From the NCBI RefSeq assembly GCF_002355895.1, contig NZ_AP017652.1, positions 1,211,001-1,275,000 on the forward strand: a DNA stretch of 64,000 bases, in the 5' to 3' direction. The stretch's first letter is position 1; each line of letters begins with the position of its first letter. Both the position numbers and the translations under genes were made by a program. This DNA comes from Streptococcus sp. NPS 308 (GTDB lineage: Bacteria > Bacillota > Bacilli > Lactobacillales > Streptococcaceae). Shown in pieces: positions 1-10,021 of the stretch. Under the pieces are notes generated by a model. That model was not told the DNA's origin. It was given only the letters and a program-made list of their open reading frames with translations, and did no database searches.

Positions 1-113
1 CCTGCTCCGATAACATTGATATAAGATTGAGACACGACACTAATACCTCTTTGGGTGGAACATCCGTCCATATCCAAACAAGCCCCTGGATTGTTTGACA
101 ACCACAAATCTTT
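1..113 (-). other. Open frame running off the left edge, identity unknown
   Basis: Reading leftward, one frame stays open from a TAG at 116-114 to the window edge (about 37 codons) and contains residues such as NNPGACLDMDGCSTQRG. It lies beyond the rsmI terminator. There is no convincing ribosome binding site, and I do not recognise the peptide. It may be the start of a small gene, the remnant of one, or chance. Confidence 0.15.
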
Positions 114-138
114 CTAATTTTTCTTTTACTAGTATAAC

Positions 139-166
139 AAAAAAAGGGAAGAAGGCAAACTTCCCT
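139..166 (-). terminator. Intrinsic terminator after rsmI
   Basis: Inverted repeat AGGGAAG (145-151) / CTTCCCT (160-166), followed in the leftward direction by a run of U. It ends the tmk-holB-yabA-rsmI transcript. Confidence 0.8.
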
Positions 167-168
167 GT

Positions 169-1047
169 TTAGTCATTTTCTTGATTTTCTTCCCAATCGT
201 GGTAGGCAGCGTAGAGCTGGCTTTTATTCCACTGGTAGAGTTTCGCAACTTCCTTAATGGCTTGATTTTTCTTCATTCCTTGCTGGATACGATGTTGGAT
301 TTCTAAGAACAAGTCCTCCTCGTCCTTTTCCTCCACATCCTGACTGGCACCTTCAACGATGAGGAGACACTCGCCCTTGAGTGGCGTTTCAACCACGCTT
401 GCCAGCAATTCAGAGATGGTTCCTCTTTGGTATTCTTCATAGATTTTGGTCAATTCCCTGACCAGGACCACCGAGCGGTTACCGTAGACTTCTAGCATAT
501 TTTCCAATGTATCTGCCACACGATGGGGCGATTCGTAAAAAATCTGAGTTTCAGGATAGTCTTTTTTTGAGTCGAAAAATTGCTTTTGCTGGCCTGATTT
601 TCTCGGTAAGAAACCATAAAAAATATGTGGTTGTGGCGCCAAACCACTGGCAATCAAGGCAGAAATCCCTGCAGAGGCACCTGGAACTGTGACAACTGCA
701 ATCTCTTCTTCGATGGCTGCCTTGACTAAATCATGCCCAGGGTCTGAGATACTGGGCAGACCCGCATCGGAGACCTGAGCAATACTTTGCCCTGCTTTCA
801 GGAAACCAATCAAATCAGGAATTTTTTCCTTGGCATTGTGCTCATGAAAGCTGATTTGCTTGGTCGGAATGTCAAAATGCTTGAGCAAAAGACCAGTATT
901 GCGCGTGTCCTCAGCCGCAATCCAGTCCACCTCTTTCAAGGTCTGGATAGCACGAAAGGTCATGTCATCCAGATTGCCAATCGGCGTTGCCACTAGGTAA
1001 AGCTTGCCATAGGGAGATTGCCCCTTAAAACTTTTTTGAATCTGCAT
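169..1047 (-). CDS. rsmI: 16S rRNA (cytidine(1402)-2'-O)-methyltransferase RsmI
   Basis: 292 aa, the usual length for RsmI. The enzyme 2'-O-methylates C1402 in the decoding centre of 16S rRNA using S-adenosylmethionine. The N-terminal signature YLVATPIGNLDDMTFRAI (about residues 17-34) is the tetrapyrrole-methylase fold motif of the family, followed by AAEDTRNT, SDAGLPSISDPG and VPGASAG. It starts two bases after the yabA stop, so the two are cotranscribed and probably translationally coupled. It is the last gene of the operon, with a terminator right behind it. Nothing unusual seen. Confidence 0.97.
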   Translation of the reverse strand: MQIQKSFKGQSPYGKLYLVATPIGNLDDMTFRAIQTLKEVDWIAAEDTRNTGLLLKHFDIPTKQISFHEHNAKEKIPDLIGFLKAGQSIAQVSDAGLPSISDPGHDLVKAAIEEEIAVVTVPGASAGISALIASGLAPQPHIFYGFLPRKSGQQKQFFDSKKDYPETQIFYESPHRVADTLENMLEVYGNRSVVLVRELTKIYEEYQRGTISELLASVVETPLKGECLLIVEGASQDVEEKDEEDLFLEIQHRIQQGMKKNQAIKEVAKLYQWNKSQLYAAYHDWEENQEND

Positions 1048-1049
1048 GC

Positions 1050-1367
1050 CTACTCCCTGTATAACAACTCGTCACAGAACATACATTCCTCGTCCTGTTC
1101 TCGGCGTTGTCCATAAAAATCATTACAAACGTGAAACCCGTCCTTATAGATTCGACGGACGCTTTCACGAACATGCTTGGCCTTGACGGGAGCATCTGCT
1201 TCTACCTCGCCTAAGCGTTCGCGCAACTTACTATTTTCCAAACGAAGAGCTGTATTTTCCTCTACCAAGCTCTTGAGATTTTTCTTAATGGCTTCCACAT
1301 CGGCCAAGGTCACCAATAACTGTTGGGAAAAATCGTCCAGCGCATCAAATAATTCTTTCTTATCCAT
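1050..1367 (-). CDS. yabA: DNA replication initiation control protein YabA
   Basis: 105 aa. YabA binds DnaA and the DnaN clamp and holds back re-initiation at oriC. The N-terminal two thirds form a heptad-rich coiled coil (residues 1-60, [19 protein letters not shown] region) that drives tetramerisation. The C-terminus carries the zinc-binding HVCN...CMFC cluster needed for DnaA/DnaN contact. It lies between holB and rsmI, an arrangement typical of Streptococcus and Bacillus, so a clamp-loader subunit and a clamp-dependent regulator share one transcript. Confidence 0.95.
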   Translation of the reverse strand: MDKKELFDALDDFSQQLLVTLADVEAIKKNLKSLVEENTALRLENSKLRERLGEVEADAPVKAKHVRESVRRIYKDGFHVCNDFYGQRREQDEECMFCDELLYRE

Positions 1368-1403
1368 AAACCAGCCCTTTCCTTTCTTTATCCTTCATTG
1401 AGT

Positions 1404-2294
1404 TTATATTTCTTTCAAGACCAGATATTCCAAGGCATTTTGAAAGCTGACATTAGCCTGCCACATTTTTCTAGCTTCTAGTAAATCTTGTAAAATCTGT
1501 CGAATCCTTGCTTGCAAGAGATCCTGCCCACAGAGCACCTCGAGGATTCGCAAAACCTGATCTTGTTTTTCCTTGTCATCTGCCAAGCTGGCTAATTTCG
1601 CCACCTGCAAATAACTCTCTTTTTTCTTAGCTAATAACCAGGTCAGCAGGCGTTCGCTCTCATCCACCAAGGTCCAAAAACTAGCCTGATTGACCAACTT
1701 TTCAGCTTCAGCACGTGATTGACAAAACTGGGCTAAGAGAGTTGCTTTTTTCTTGACCAGACCTGTTTGTTCTAATTGATGGATGAGCTTTTCTTCTTGC
1801 TTTTTAAAGTTGAAAATCTGGGTCCGACTACGGATTGTTGGCAAGATTTTTTCCTCATCGCTGGTCAAGAAGAAAATGTAAACTTCGCTCTGGGGTTCTT
1901 CGATGACCTTGAGCAGAGAGTTAGCTGCGTTGGGATGCATTTTTTCGGCCTGCTCGATAATAAAGACCTGCTGCTGGCTTTCAATCCCTGCTTGGGAAAA
2001 CTGACCCACCAATTCCCGAATCCGTTCTGTCTTGATGACCTGATTGACTGGCTTGATTAAAGTAACATCGGGAAATTCTTCCTGTTCAATCAGCTTACAG
2101 TTTCGGCATTTCTCACATGGTAGAACGCCTACCTTATCCCTACAAAAGAGGCTCTTAGCCAAAAACTGCGCCATTTCCAAGCTTCCAAAGAAACCTGAAA
2201 AAAGATAGGCGTGATTGAGCTGGTCTTGTTCTAGGACACGGACAAAGCGGTCAAACTGGTCTGGCTGCCAAGCCTTTAGTTGATCTTGTTTCAT
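1404..2294 (-). CDS. holB: DNA polymerase III subunit delta prime
   Basis: 296 aa. Clamp-loader subunit that helps DnaX load the beta clamp. The AAA+ fold is visible: a zinc module with cysteines in [19 protein letters not shown] (about residues 50-70), the conserved [13 protein letters not shown] segment (about 124-136) and the sensor-1 region [17 protein letters not shown]. As expected for delta prime, there is no functional Walker A lysine. The start ATG overlaps the tmk stop by four bases, indicating coupling; 36 bases separate it from yabA. Confidence 0.95.
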   Translation of the reverse strand: MKQDQLKAWQPDQFDRFVRVLEQDQLNHAYLFSGFFGSLEMAQFLAKSLFCRDKVGVLPCEKCRNCKLIEQEEFPDVTLIKPVNQVIKTERIRELVGQFSQAGIESQQQVFIIEQAEKMHPNAANSLLKVIEEPQSEVYIFFLTSDEEKILPTIRSRTQIFNFKKQEEKLIHQLEQTGLVKKKATLLAQFCQSRAEAEKLVNQASFWTLVDESERLLTWLLAKKKESYLQVAKLASLADDKEKQDQVLRILEVLCGQDLLQARIRQILQDLLEARKMWQANVSFQNALEYLVLKEI

Positions 2295-2929
2295 TTATCC
2301 AAGCCCATTCTGTCAAATAAGACAGCCTTGGTCGTTTCCACAACTTGCTCCAAAGGAAGACTCGCATCAATCTTGACAATGCGATTTCCTTCTTTGTCCA
2401 GAAGAGAAAGGTAACCTTGACGAACTTTCTTGTGCAAGTCTAAGCCTTCCAAGTCCAAACGATTGACCTCGCGATCACTATTGGCAGCAATACGAGCCAG
2501 CCCTTCTTCCACTTCGATGTCAAAATAAAGTGTCAAGTCGGGTTTGAGGCCATCTGTCGCAAAGTGATTGAGCCAATCAATGGCATCAATATCCAAGCCA
2601 CGGCCAAATCCCTGATAAGCAACGGAACTATCGATGAAGCGGTCCATAATGACCAACTTACCAGCTTCAAGAGCAGGCAGAACTTTTTCCACCAAGTGCT
2701 GTCTGCGACTGGCGATATAGAGAAGAAGCTCTGTTTTAGGATCCATCTGAGTATGGCTGGGGTCCAAAATCACTTGACGAATCTTCTCCCCAATCAAGAC
2801 TCCACCTGGCTCACGGGTCGTCAGTACCTCTACTCCTTTTTCCTCTAAAATGGGGAGTAGAGCCTCTAAAACACTGGTCTTTCCTGCTCCCTCTGGTCCC
2901 TCAAGAGAGACTAAAAATCCTTTTGACAT
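2291..2929 (-). CDS. tmk: Thymidylate kinase
   Basis: 212 aa. Phosphorylates dTMP to dTDP with ATP. P-loop GPEGAGKTS at residues 10-18; the DRF motif with the dTMP-binding segment [12 protein letters not shown] lies near residue 96; the LID region holds [11 protein letters not shown]. First gene of the leftward tmk-holB-yabA-rsmI operon, supplying a dTTP precursor beside two replication proteins. Downstream of proC by about 120 bases with a terminator between, so it probably has its own promoter in 2930-3020, where I see only AT-rich sequence. Confidence 0.96.
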   Translation of the reverse strand: MSKGFLVSLEGPEGAGKTSVLEALLPILEEKGVEVLTTREPGGVLIGEKIRQVILDPSHTQMDPKTELLLYIASRRQHLVEKVLPALEAGKLVIMDRFIDSSVAYQGFGRGLDIDAIDWLNHFATDGLKPDLTLYFDIEVEEGLARIAANSDREVNRLDLEGLDLHKKVRQGYLSLLDKEGNRIVKIDASLPLEQVVETTKAVLFDRMGLDK

Positions 2930-3020
2930 GTCTAACTCATTTCTTTTTTTCTACCTTCTATTCTATCAAAAAAATAGGTTTTTGTGACAATCTTTTTACG
3001 CCTTCTCTATTCAATCGACC

Positions 3021-3051
3021 ATAAAAGAGGCTGGAAGTCATCCAACCTCTT
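3021..3051 (-). terminator. Terminator of the proBAC operon
   Basis: Stem AGAGGCTGGA / TCCAACCTCT (3027-3050, one G-U pair), then U-rich sequence leftward. It overlaps the proC stop codon. Confidence 0.8.
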
Positions 3052-3847
3052 ATTTACCTAGTTCTTGTGTTCGTTTATAAGCTTGATGAACTGCGTCCAT
3101 GACGGTACCTCTAAAGGCATGTTCTTCCAGACTTGCTACACCCGCGATAGTCGAACCTCCTGGGCTGCAAACTTGGTCTTTCAAAACTCCAGGATGTTGC
3201 TGGCTTTCCAGAACCATTTGTCCAGCGCCGACTACTGTTTGGGCTGCCATTTTCAAGGCCCTTTCTCGGGGCAATCCTGTCTGAACACCTGCATCTGCCA
3301 AAGCTTCGATAAAGAGGTAGACAAAGGCAGGACCACAACCAGCAAGCCCTGTCGCAGCATCGATTAAGCCATCCCCAAGTTCAACTAAGAGGCCAGCCTT
3401 GGCTAAAAGCTGACAAAAGAGTTCCCTGTCCTCAGCACGACAGTTTGCTGACATGGCATAACTAATCACTCCTTGGCCAATAGCCACTGGAGTATTGGGC
3501 ATGATGCGAATGATTCGGTGTTGACTTGGGATAAGACTAGCTAGTTTTTCCAAGGTCAATCCAGCCGCCATGGAAATCAAAAGAAGACTCTCTCGTTTTT
3601 CAAGGATGGTCTGGTATTGAGAAAGCAAGTCTGAGAACTGAGCAGGCTTAACACCTAGAAAAATCACATCTGCTTCTGCAAAAATTTCTTCATTGCTGGA
3701 AGCCTGACCGCCGAAGTTGGCGATAAAAGCATCTACTTTCGCTTGACTACGATTGGCAAGGAGAAGGTCATCACCCGTCTTGGCCTGCCAGACAGCCTTG
3801 GCCAAGCTAGCTCCCATATTCCCCAAGCCGATAAATCCAATCTTCAT
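3050..3847 (-). CDS. proC: Pyrroline-5-carboxylate reductase
   Basis: 265 aa. Last step of proline synthesis: reduces pyrroline-5-carboxylate with NAD(P)H. The N-terminal Rossmann motif GFIGLGNMG is at residues 4-12. The C-terminal helical dimer domain holds the family signature region with AGCGPAFVYLFIEALADAG and KDQVCSPGGSTIAG. It follows proA by three bases, so proB-proA-proC are one operon covering glutamate to proline. Confidence 0.97.
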   Translation of the reverse strand: MKIGFIGLGNMGASLAKAVWQAKTGDDLLLANRSQAKVDAFIANFGGQASSNEEIFAEADVIFLGVKPAQFSDLLSQYQTILEKRESLLLISMAAGLTLEKLASLIPSQHRIIRIMPNTPVAIGQGVISYAMSANCRAEDRELFCQLLAKAGLLVELGDGLIDAATGLAGCGPAFVYLFIEALADAGVQTGLPRERALKMAAQTVVGAGQMVLESQQHPGVLKDQVCSPGGSTIAGVASLEEHAFRGTVMDAVHQAYKRTQELGK

Positions 3848-3850
3848 CTC

Positions 3851-5113
3851 TTACTCCCTTATCTGTCCGTCACCAGTAACCACATACTTGTAGCTAGTTA
3901 ATTCCTTCAAGCCCATTGGACCACGCGCGTGCAGTTTCTGAGTCGAAATCCCCATTTCACATCCAAGACCAAACTGGCCACCATCAGTGAAACGCGTTGA
4001 AGCATTGACATAAACCGCTGCAGAGTCTACTTGATTTGTAAAGTAAGCCGCAGCTTCAGCATTTTCTGTCACAATGGCATCCGAATGATGGGTGCTGTGG
4101 GCTTCAATATGCGCAACCGCTTCTTCTAAACTGCTCACAACCTTAACAGCTAGGACATAGTCCAAAAACTCGGTGTCAAAGTCTTGGGCCTCAGCTGCTT
4201 GACCTGAAAGAAAGTGACTTGCTTTGCTATCCAAACGGAATTGAATCGGTTCCAGCCCAGCTTCTTTCCGACTTGTAACCAGAACTTGCTCCAAACGAGG
4301 AAGGAAGCTTGCTGCCTTGTCTTCATGAACCAGCAGAACCTCCATAGCATTGCAGACAGAAGGACGACTGGTTTTAGCATTGTTGATGATGGCTAGAGCC
4401 TTGTCTTCGTCTGCATCCTTATCTACATAGACATGGACAATCCCAGTTCCTGTCTCAATAACAGGCACGATAGCATTTTCAACCACGGCATTGATCAAAC
4501 CAGCTCCTCCTCGAGGAATGAGAAGGTCTAGATAGCCCTTGGCCTTCATCATAGCATAGCTACTTTCTCGACTGGTATCTTCTACTAGTTGAATCACATC
4601 TGGGTGAATAGTAGTCGTCTCCAAGCCCTTCTTCAAGGCTGTGACAATAGCATGGGCAGTTTGATAGGCATCTTTACCACTACGAAGAACGACCGCATTT
4701 CCACTCTTAAGAGCCAAGGCAGCCGCGTCAGACGTCACATTTGGACGACTTTCGTAGATAATCCCAATAACCCCCATGGCCACACGTTTCTTGGTAATAA
4801 CCAAGCCATTTTCAAGCTGACTTGTTTCTAGGACCTCACCAATAGGATCTGGTAAAGCAACCACTTCACGAATCCCTCTTGCCATCGCTTCTATACGTCC
4901 CGCATCCAAATAAAGACGATCCAGCATGACATCTGAGATCTTCCCTTTGGCTGCTGCCATATCGAGGGCATTGGCCTCTAAAATCTCCTCAGTAGCTGCC
5001 AATAAATAATCAGCCATAGCTAGCAAGGCTTGGTTTTTCACTGCTTCACTGGCAGTATTGATTGATTTCTTAACAGCCTGTACCTGTTCGAATTGTTCTT
5101 GTGTACTTACCAT
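3851..5113 (-). CDS. proA: Glutamate-5-semialdehyde dehydrogenase (gamma-glutamyl phosphate reductase)
   Basis: 420 aa, full length. Reduces gamma-glutamyl phosphate to glutamate semialdehyde with NADPH. Aldehyde dehydrogenase fold: nucleotide-binding segment around [26 protein letters not shown], catalytic cysteine in [17 protein letters not shown] (about residue 255), and the C-terminal [22 protein letters not shown] region. Nine bases after proB and three before proC. The labile acyl phosphate made by ProB is probably handed over within a ProB-ProA complex. Confidence 0.97.
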   Translation of the reverse strand: MVSTQEQFEQVQAVKKSINTASEAVKNQALLAMADYLLAATEEILEANALDMAAAKGKISDVMLDRLYLDAGRIEAMARGIREVVALPDPIGEVLETSQLENGLVITKKRVAMGVIGIIYESRPNVTSDAAALALKSGNAVVLRSGKDAYQTAHAIVTALKKGLETTTIHPDVIQLVEDTSRESSYAMMKAKGYLDLLIPRGGAGLINAVVENAIVPVIETGTGIVHVYVDKDADEDKALAIINNAKTSRPSVCNAMEVLLVHEDKAASFLPRLEQVLVTSRKEAGLEPIQFRLDSKASHFLSGQAAEAQDFDTEFLDYVLAVKVVSSLEEAVAHIEAHSTHHSDAIVTENAEAAAYFTNQVDSAAVYVNASTRFTDGGQFGLGCEMGISTQKLHARGPMGLKELTSYKYVVTGDGQIRE

Positions 5114-5122
5114 CGTTCACCT

Positions 5123-6232
5123 CTAAAATTCTGTAAAGAGCAGCTGGATTTCAGGAGTGATGGAAATCCAGTCATCACGGTGAATCAAGACTCCCTTAGC
5201 TTTTTGAGAACGGAGCATATCTTCTAGGGCTGAGACACCAAATTGGACACGTCCCTTTCCAAGAGATTGACCTGTTTCTTTATCTGCTACTGTTACAATA
5301 TCGTGGTAAGAGAAGTTTCCTTCCACTTCTACCACACCCGATAAAAGGAGACTTTTCCCGTTTTTTGAAAGTGCCTCTGCAGCTCCACCATCTACCCAAA
5401 TCGTTCCCTGACTTTGAGCATAGAAGGCTAGCCATTGTTTCTGAGTACGAAGGCCTTTCTCTTGCGCAACAAAGAAGGAACCATCCTTGGTCTCTTCCGC
5501 CGCCTCAATCAGAGCATCTGATTTCAGGGACGAGCAGATATAGACTGGCACCCCCGACTCCGTCGCGATCGTAGCCGCCTTGATCTTAGTCAACATCCCA
5601 CCTGTACCATTAGACGAACCTGCTCCACCAGCCATATCAATAATCTCACGATTGATAGTCTCGATTTTCTCAAGACGTTTAGCTCTTGGATCTGAGTTGG
5701 GATTTCCAGTATAGAGACCGTCTACATCCGTCAAGAGAACCAAAAGGTCTGCTTGCACCATAGCCGCTACCTGAGCACTCAGAGTATCATTGTCCCCCAC
5801 CTTGAGCTCATCAATAACGACACTATCATTCTCGTTGATGATAGGAATGGCACCACGATGAAGCAATACAGACAAAGCCTGATGGGCATTCTTATAACGA
5901 CGTTTATCTACAAAATCATCCTGAGTCAGCAAGATTTGCGCAGAGACGATTTGACGCATGAGGAGGTTGGTTGTGTATTCTTCTAGGAGCAAACCTTGTC
6001 CTACTGCAGCTGAAGCCTGCTTATCTGCAATCTTGGTCGGCCGTTTTTTAAAACCTAAAGCACCAAAGCCTGCCGCTACTGCCCCAGATGACACCAAAAT
6101 CAACTCATGTCCAGCTTCATGCAACATAGCCAATTGCTGGGTAATTGCCTTTACTTTACTTCTTGATAAACTCCCGTCTTCATTTGTCAAGGACGAAGTC
6201 CCTACCTTAAAGACGATTCGTTTGTACTTCAT
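5123..6232 (-). CDS. proB: Glutamate 5-kinase
   Basis: 369 aa from the start chosen here. First, feedback-regulated step of proline synthesis. The amino-acid kinase domain (about 1-260) begins [15 protein letters not shown] and contains [20 protein letters not shown] and [12 protein letters not shown]; a C-terminal PUA domain follows. A longer frame exists (to 6253), but a good ribosome binding site (GGAG, 6244-6240) sits before the ATG at 6232, and the resulting N-terminus matches the family. No T-box or other leader is visible in the roughly 80 bases upstream; a promoter must lie there or readthrough from rluD occurs. Confidence 0.96.
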   Translation of the reverse strand: MKYKRIVFKVGTSSLTNEDGSLSRSKVKAITQQLAMLHEAGHELILVSSGAVAAGFGALGFKKRPTKIADKQASAAVGQGLLLEEYTTNLLMRQIVSAQILLTQDDFVDKRRYKNAHQALSVLLHRGAIPIINENDSVVIDELKVGDNDTLSAQVAAMVQADLLVLLTDVDGLYTGNPNSDPRAKRLEKIETINREIIDMAGGAGSSNGTGGMLTKIKAATIATESGVPVYICSSLKSDALIEAAEETKDGSFFVAQEKGLRTQKQWLAFYAQSQGTIWVDGGAAEALSKNGKSLLLSGVVEVEGNFSYHDIVTVADKETGQSLGKGRVQFGVSALEDMLRSQKAKGVLIHRDDWISITPEIQLLFTEF

Positions 6233-6303
6233 ATTCTCACTCCGATTCTTCATATTTATCCATTATAACATGAATACTTTAAAATGGAAAAGACTTGAAA
6301 TGA

Positions 6304-6334
6304 AAAAGGTTGAGACAAGGCATCTCAACTCTTT
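6304..6334 (-). terminator. Terminator after rluD
   Basis: Stem GTTGAGA (6309-6315) / TCTCAAC (6323-6329), with a U run in the leftward direction. It separates lspA-rluD from proB. Confidence 0.75.
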
Positions 6335-7233
6335 TATCTATTCTCAGTTTTACGCAATCTTTCCAGCGTTTCTTTAAAAATCTCTGGAATATCTGCTGTG
6401 AACTCCAAGGTTTCACCTGTTCTCGGATGAGTAAAGCCTAGAGTCTTAGCATGGAGAAATTGCCCATGTCCCTTCAGTGTCTTACGAGGACCATAGACTT
6501 CATCACCAGCGACTGGATGGCCAATATAAGCCATATGAACACGGATTTGGTGAGTACGCCCTGTTTCCAGTTGCAACTCTAGCAAACTATAATCTCCAAA
6601 GCGTTCCAAGACTTGAAAACAAGTCACTGCTGGCTTCCCTTTAGCAGTCACTGCCTGTTTCTTACGATCTTTTTCACTACGACCAATCGGAGCTTCAATC
6701 ACACCACGATCATTGGGAAGATTGCCATGAACAATCGCCCAGTATTTGCGGAGAGACTTCTTATCCTTGAGTTCTTGAGCGAGTGCTAAGTGGGCCTCAT
6801 CATTCTTAGCAATCATAAGGAGACCAGACGTGTCCTTGTCTATGCGGTGAACGATGCCTGGGCGGAGAACCCCATTAATACCTGACAGGTCCTTGATATG
6901 GTACATGAGAGCATTGACCAAGGTTCCACTGGTATGACCTGCGCTGGGATGAACCACCATCCCTTGAGGTTTGTTAACAACGGCCACATCCTCATCTTGG
7001 TAGATAATCTCGAGCGGAAGATTCTCAGCTACATACTCCAAAACCTCCGGTTCTGGCACATGGTAGGTGACGATATCCCCCTCTTGGACAGTGTATTTAG
7101 CTTTCTTGACTTGACCATTGACCAAAACTTGTCCTGCTTTGATTTGTTCATTAGCGAGACTGCGTGACAATTCTGTCAGGTCCGACAGGGCCTTGTCTAA
7201 ACGCACCCCACCTCTTTCAATTTTTATTTCCAT
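6334..7233 (-). CDS. rluD: RluD-family 23S rRNA pseudouridine synthase
   Basis: 299 aa. Isomerises uridines in helix 69 of 23S rRNA if it is a true RluD; Gram-positive genomes encode several RluA-type enzymes, so the exact target is inferred. Residues 1-70 form an S4 RNA-binding domain ([31 protein letters not shown]). The catalytic motif [16 protein letters not shown] (about 134-149) contains the active-site aspartate. [23 protein letters not shown] follows in the second half. The start overlaps the lspA 3' end by 17 bases, an arrangement common in Firmicutes. Confidence 0.92.
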   Translation of the reverse strand: MEIKIERGGVRLDKALSDLTELSRSLANEQIKAGQVLVNGQVKKAKYTVQEGDIVTYHVPEPEVLEYVAENLPLEIIYQDEDVAVVNKPQGMVVHPSAGHTSGTLVNALMYHIKDLSGINGVLRPGIVHRIDKDTSGLLMIAKNDEAHLALAQELKDKKSLRKYWAIVHGNLPNDRGVIEAPIGRSEKDRKKQAVTAKGKPAVTCFQVLERFGDYSLLELQLETGRTHQIRVHMAYIGHPVAGDEVYGPRKTLKGHGQFLHAKTLGFTHPRTGETLEFTADIPEIFKETLERLRKTENR

Positions 7234-7684
7234 TTACTTCCTCTTTAAGCATTGCAATCAATAAAACGATCACGCCAACTGTCAAATAGCTGTCAGCCAC
7301 ATTGAAAATCGCAAAGTTGATAAAGTCTAGGTGAAACATATCCACCACAAAACCTTGACTCATTCTGTCGATAAAGTTGCCAAGACCTCCCGCGATTATC
7401 AAAGTCAGTCCAAAAACCATCCAGAGAGAATCCTCCATGTGCTTATGTAGATACCATATGGCACCTGCCATGACAAGCAAGGTTATGATGGCAAAAAACC
7501 ACTGCTGGTCTTGTAACATAGAGAAGGCTGCCCCTCTATTCTGCAGGTAGGTCAAGCTAACAAGATTGGGTATCCAAGACCGGACCTCTCCCAAAGGTAT
7601 CTGTTGGACGACATAGGCTTTAACCCACTGATCCAGTGCAATTAAGAGCAGTACAATCACTGCCACTATTCCTCTTTTTTTCAT
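7217..7684 (-). CDS. lspA: Lipoprotein signal peptidase (signal peptidase II)
   Basis: 155 aa, four transmembrane segments. Cleaves prolipoproteins before the lipidated cysteine, for example the lipoprotein at 57224-58165. The two catalytic aspartates lie in [19 protein letters not shown] and [12 protein letters not shown]; the [14 protein letters not shown] region is also diagnostic. The start overlaps the stop of the LysR-type gene by four bases, and the 3' end overlaps rluD, so all three are probably cotranscribed. Confidence 0.96.
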   Translation of the reverse strand: MKKRGIVAVIVLLLIALDQWVKAYVVQQIPLGEVRSWIPNLVSLTYLQNRGAAFSMLQDQQWFFAIITLLVMAGAIWYLHKHMEDSLWMVFGLTLIIAGGLGNFIDRMSQGFVVDMFHLDFINFAIFNVADSYLTVGVIVLLIAMLKEEVNGNKN

Positions 7685-8589
7685 GATTTCCTCTTCTGAT
7701 CAAAATATTCTTGCATAACCTCAACGAAGAGTGTCCCAGCTTGACTAAGCTCAACTTCTTCCCGTTTGACATAAACCATGCGGTTATCTAAATTATCCTT
7801 GAGACGAATAACTGTAATGCCATTAACACTGTCACTATCCAAAAATCCAGACCCAGTAGCATAAGCATCCGTTCGCTCTAAAATACCGTTTAAGGTAGCA
7901 CGGTCCGTCACATTGAACATCTGGGAGCTAGCACTGGTATCAACAAAGTTCTCTGAATAGTAAAGATACTCGTCCTTTTCTTGAGTGAAACGAACTGTTG
8001 GTAAGTCAGCTAAATCCTCCATGACCAGTTCTTCTTTTTCCGCCAAAGGATGCCCTTCACGCAGATAGATGTGGGTATGAAAAGGAATCAGATCAATGAC
8101 TTCGAGACCTAACTTTTCAACTCGTTGTAGAATTCCCTTTTGATTTTGATTGTTGAGGTAGATAATCCCAATCTCACTGTGCCCCTGAGCTACTTCATCT
8201 AAGATTTGAACTGTAGTAGACTCAAAAATACGGAAATTCTTGTAGTCAGGATAGCGCTCTGAAAAAGCCGTAATGGTTGGTGGCAAGAAGTCATAGTGCT
8301 GGCTAGCAATAGAGAATTCATCTTTTTCTTCCTCAGGATTGGCATATTGATTTTGAAAAACATCAAAGCCTTTAACTAACTCCTGCGCTTTCTCATAAAA
8401 TTCCATACCACGACGGGTCAAGAAAGTCCCCGAACTTGTCCGACGGAAAATCTTAAACCCCAGCTCTTTTTCCAAATCGCGTACAGAAATAGACAGACTA
8501 GGCTGACTGACATACATCTTTTCAGCAGCTTCACGAAAAGTACCACTGTTGGCAATGGCCACAACATAGCGTAATTGTTGAATGTTCAT
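7681..8589 (-). CDS. LysR-family regulator, CpsY/MtaR-like
   Basis: 302 aa. The N-terminal winged helix-turn-helix (1-60, [40 protein letters not shown]) is followed by a periplasmic-binding-like effector domain. In streptococci a LysR regulator called CpsY or MtaR, linked to methionine supply and virulence, often sits upstream of lspA; the assignment here rests on that context and overall sequence, not on a ligand site I can prove. It has its own extended -10 promoter and a GGGGGT-type ribosome binding site. Confidence 0.88.
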   Translation of the reverse strand: MNIQQLRYVVAIANSGTFREAAEKMYVSQPSLSISVRDLEKELGFKIFRRTSSGTFLTRRGMEFYEKAQELVKGFDVFQNQYANPEEEKDEFSIASQHYDFLPPTITAFSERYPDYKNFRIFESTTVQILDEVAQGHSEIGIIYLNNQNQKGILQRVEKLGLEVIDLIPFHTHIYLREGHPLAEKEELVMEDLADLPTVRFTQEKDEYLYYSENFVDTSASSQMFNVTDRATLNGILERTDAYATGSGFLDSDSVNGITVIRLKDNLDNRMVYVKREEVELSQAGTLFVEVMQEYFDQKRKS

Positions 8590-8617
8590 CTTCTACCCCC
8601 AACTTCTCTATCTGTTC

Positions 8618-8626
8618 ATTATACCA
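8618..8626 (-). promoter_or_regulatory. Extended -10 promoter of the LysR-lspA-rluD operon
   Basis: TGGTATAAT read leftward, about 29 bases before the ATG at 8589. I see no clear -35 box, as is common with the TGn extension in streptococci. Confidence 0.65.
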
Positions 8627-8728
8627 TAATTCAGAAGTTTTCCACAAAGGAAAAAGAATATCCATGATAAAATCCAACTACACAAGACTTAAAAAATATG
8701 GGTATCAGCGTGGGTACCAAAATAAAAA

Positions 8729-8761
8729 AATAGGCTTTCCGAAAACTCGGAAAGCCTTATT
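8729..8761 (-). terminator. Strong leftward terminator, probably second stop for rplU-prp-rpmA
   Basis: 11-bp perfect stem AGGCTTTCCGA (8732-8742) / TCGGAAAGCCT (8747-8757), with a long U run leftward. It lies between the rpmA terminator and the LysR gene promoter and shields the latter. Confidence 0.8.
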
Positions 8762-8808
8762 TAATGCTACTTCTAGCTTCCTCGCCTTTTCATTTCAAGG
8801 CTCGGGAT

Positions 8809-8833
8809 AAAAAGGTTCACTGGACCTTTTTAT
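8809..8833 (-). terminator. Terminator overlapping the rpmA stop
   Basis: Stem AAAAGGTTC / GGACCTTTT with one G-U pair and a U run leftward. The rpmA stop codon (8830-8832) lies in its 5' arm as transcribed. Confidence 0.75.
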
Positions 8834-9123
8834 TTTGCGATTGGGTAAACAGAAACTTGTTTCTTATCGCGACCTTTACGTTCAAAGCGTACTACGCCTT
8901 CAACTTTAGCGAACAAAGTATCGTCTCCACCACGTCCAACGTTTACACCTGGATAGATGTGTGTACCACGTTGACGGTAAAGGATTGATCCACCTGTTAC
9001 AGTTTGTCCGTCAGCTGCTTTAGCTCCAAGACGTTTCGCTTGTGAATCACGTCCGTTTGATGTAGAACCTCCACCCTTTTTGTGGGCGAAAAGTTGCAAG
9101 TTGTTAAGAGTCATTTTTAACAT
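8830..9123 (-). CDS. rpmA: Ribosomal protein L27 with cleavable N-terminal extension
   Basis: 97 aa. Large-subunit protein whose N-terminus reaches the peptidyl-transferase centre. The sequence begins [12 protein letters not shown] followed by AHKKGGGST: the first twelve residues are the Firmicute extension that the protease Prp removes after LQLF. Prp is encoded immediately upstream. The ATG at 9123 has GGAGG eight bases before it; a start three codons later (MTLNN) is possible and would leave the cleavage site intact. Confidence 0.97.
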   Translation of the reverse strand: MLKMTLNNLQLFAHKKGGGSTSNGRDSQAKRLGAKAADGQTVTGGSILYRQRGTHIYPGVNVGRGGDDTLFAKVEGVVRFERKGRDKKQVSVYPIAK

Positions 9124-9139
9124 AATGTTTTCCTCCGTG

Positions 9140-9493
<354 letters not shown>

Positions 9494-9499
9494 TTAAAA

Positions 9500-9814
9500 T
9501 TAAGCGTTGATTGCGTTGATGACAACTTTTGTATATGGTTGACGGTGACCTTGTTTACGGTGGCTACCTTTTTTAGGTTTGTACTTGTAAGTAACAACTT
9601 TCTTTTGTTTTCCTTGTTTTTCAACAGTTCCAACTACAGTAGCTCCAGCAACAAGTGGAGTTCCGACAACAGTGTTTTCACCACCAACAAGAACAACTTC
9701 GTTAAAAGTAACTTCTTGACCAGCTTCAACGTTCAATTTTTCAACGTAAACTGCTTGACCAACTTCAACTTTAACTTGTTTTCCGCCAGTTTTGATAATT
9801 GCGTATGTGCTCAT
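9500..9814 (-). CDS. rplU: Ribosomal protein L21
   Basis: 104 aa, full length. 23S rRNA-binding large-subunit protein. Starts [20 protein letters not shown] and ends with the basic [19 protein letters not shown]. First gene of rplU-prp-rpmA, preceded by a strong ribosome binding site (AGGAGGTGCATA) and a long structured leader. Confidence 0.97.
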
Positions 9815-9829
9815 TATGCACCTCCTATG

Positions 9830-9980
9830 ATTTTTAGGGTTTCCCCGTATTTTGTGAAGACTCGCCTAGCATCGTGGGACGAACCACTTAGTATATGAGC
9901 TCTATGTATAACAAAGTTTAAACTTCGTATACGACAAGCAACGATGTTCGTGCGGTTGCACAGGACTGTGCATAGTCAAC
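9830..9980 (-). ncRNA. L21-type autoregulatory leader of rplU-prp-rpmA
   Basis: About 165 untranslated bases lie between the promoter and rplU. Visible helices are TGCACAG/CTGTGCA (9957-9972) and a GTATA...TATAC hairpin near 9910-9935. Position and structure match the L21 leader family known in Firmicutes, in which excess L21 is thought to bind and repress its mRNA. I have not matched it to the covariance model. Confidence 0.65.
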
Positions 9981-9986
9981 TCTTCA

Positions 9987-10015
9987 AGTATAGCATATCT
10001 TCTTTTTTCTTACAA
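9987..10015 (-). promoter_or_regulatory. Promoter of rplU-prp-rpmA
   Basis: Leftward -35 TTGTAA (10015-10010) and -10 TATACT (9992-9987) with a 17-base spacer. Confidence 0.75.
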
Positions 10016-10021
10016 GCGAAA

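Noticed and set aside
6233..6333. T-box or proline-responsive leader before proB
   Set aside because: Only about 80 bases, with no T-box sequence or specifier hairpin.
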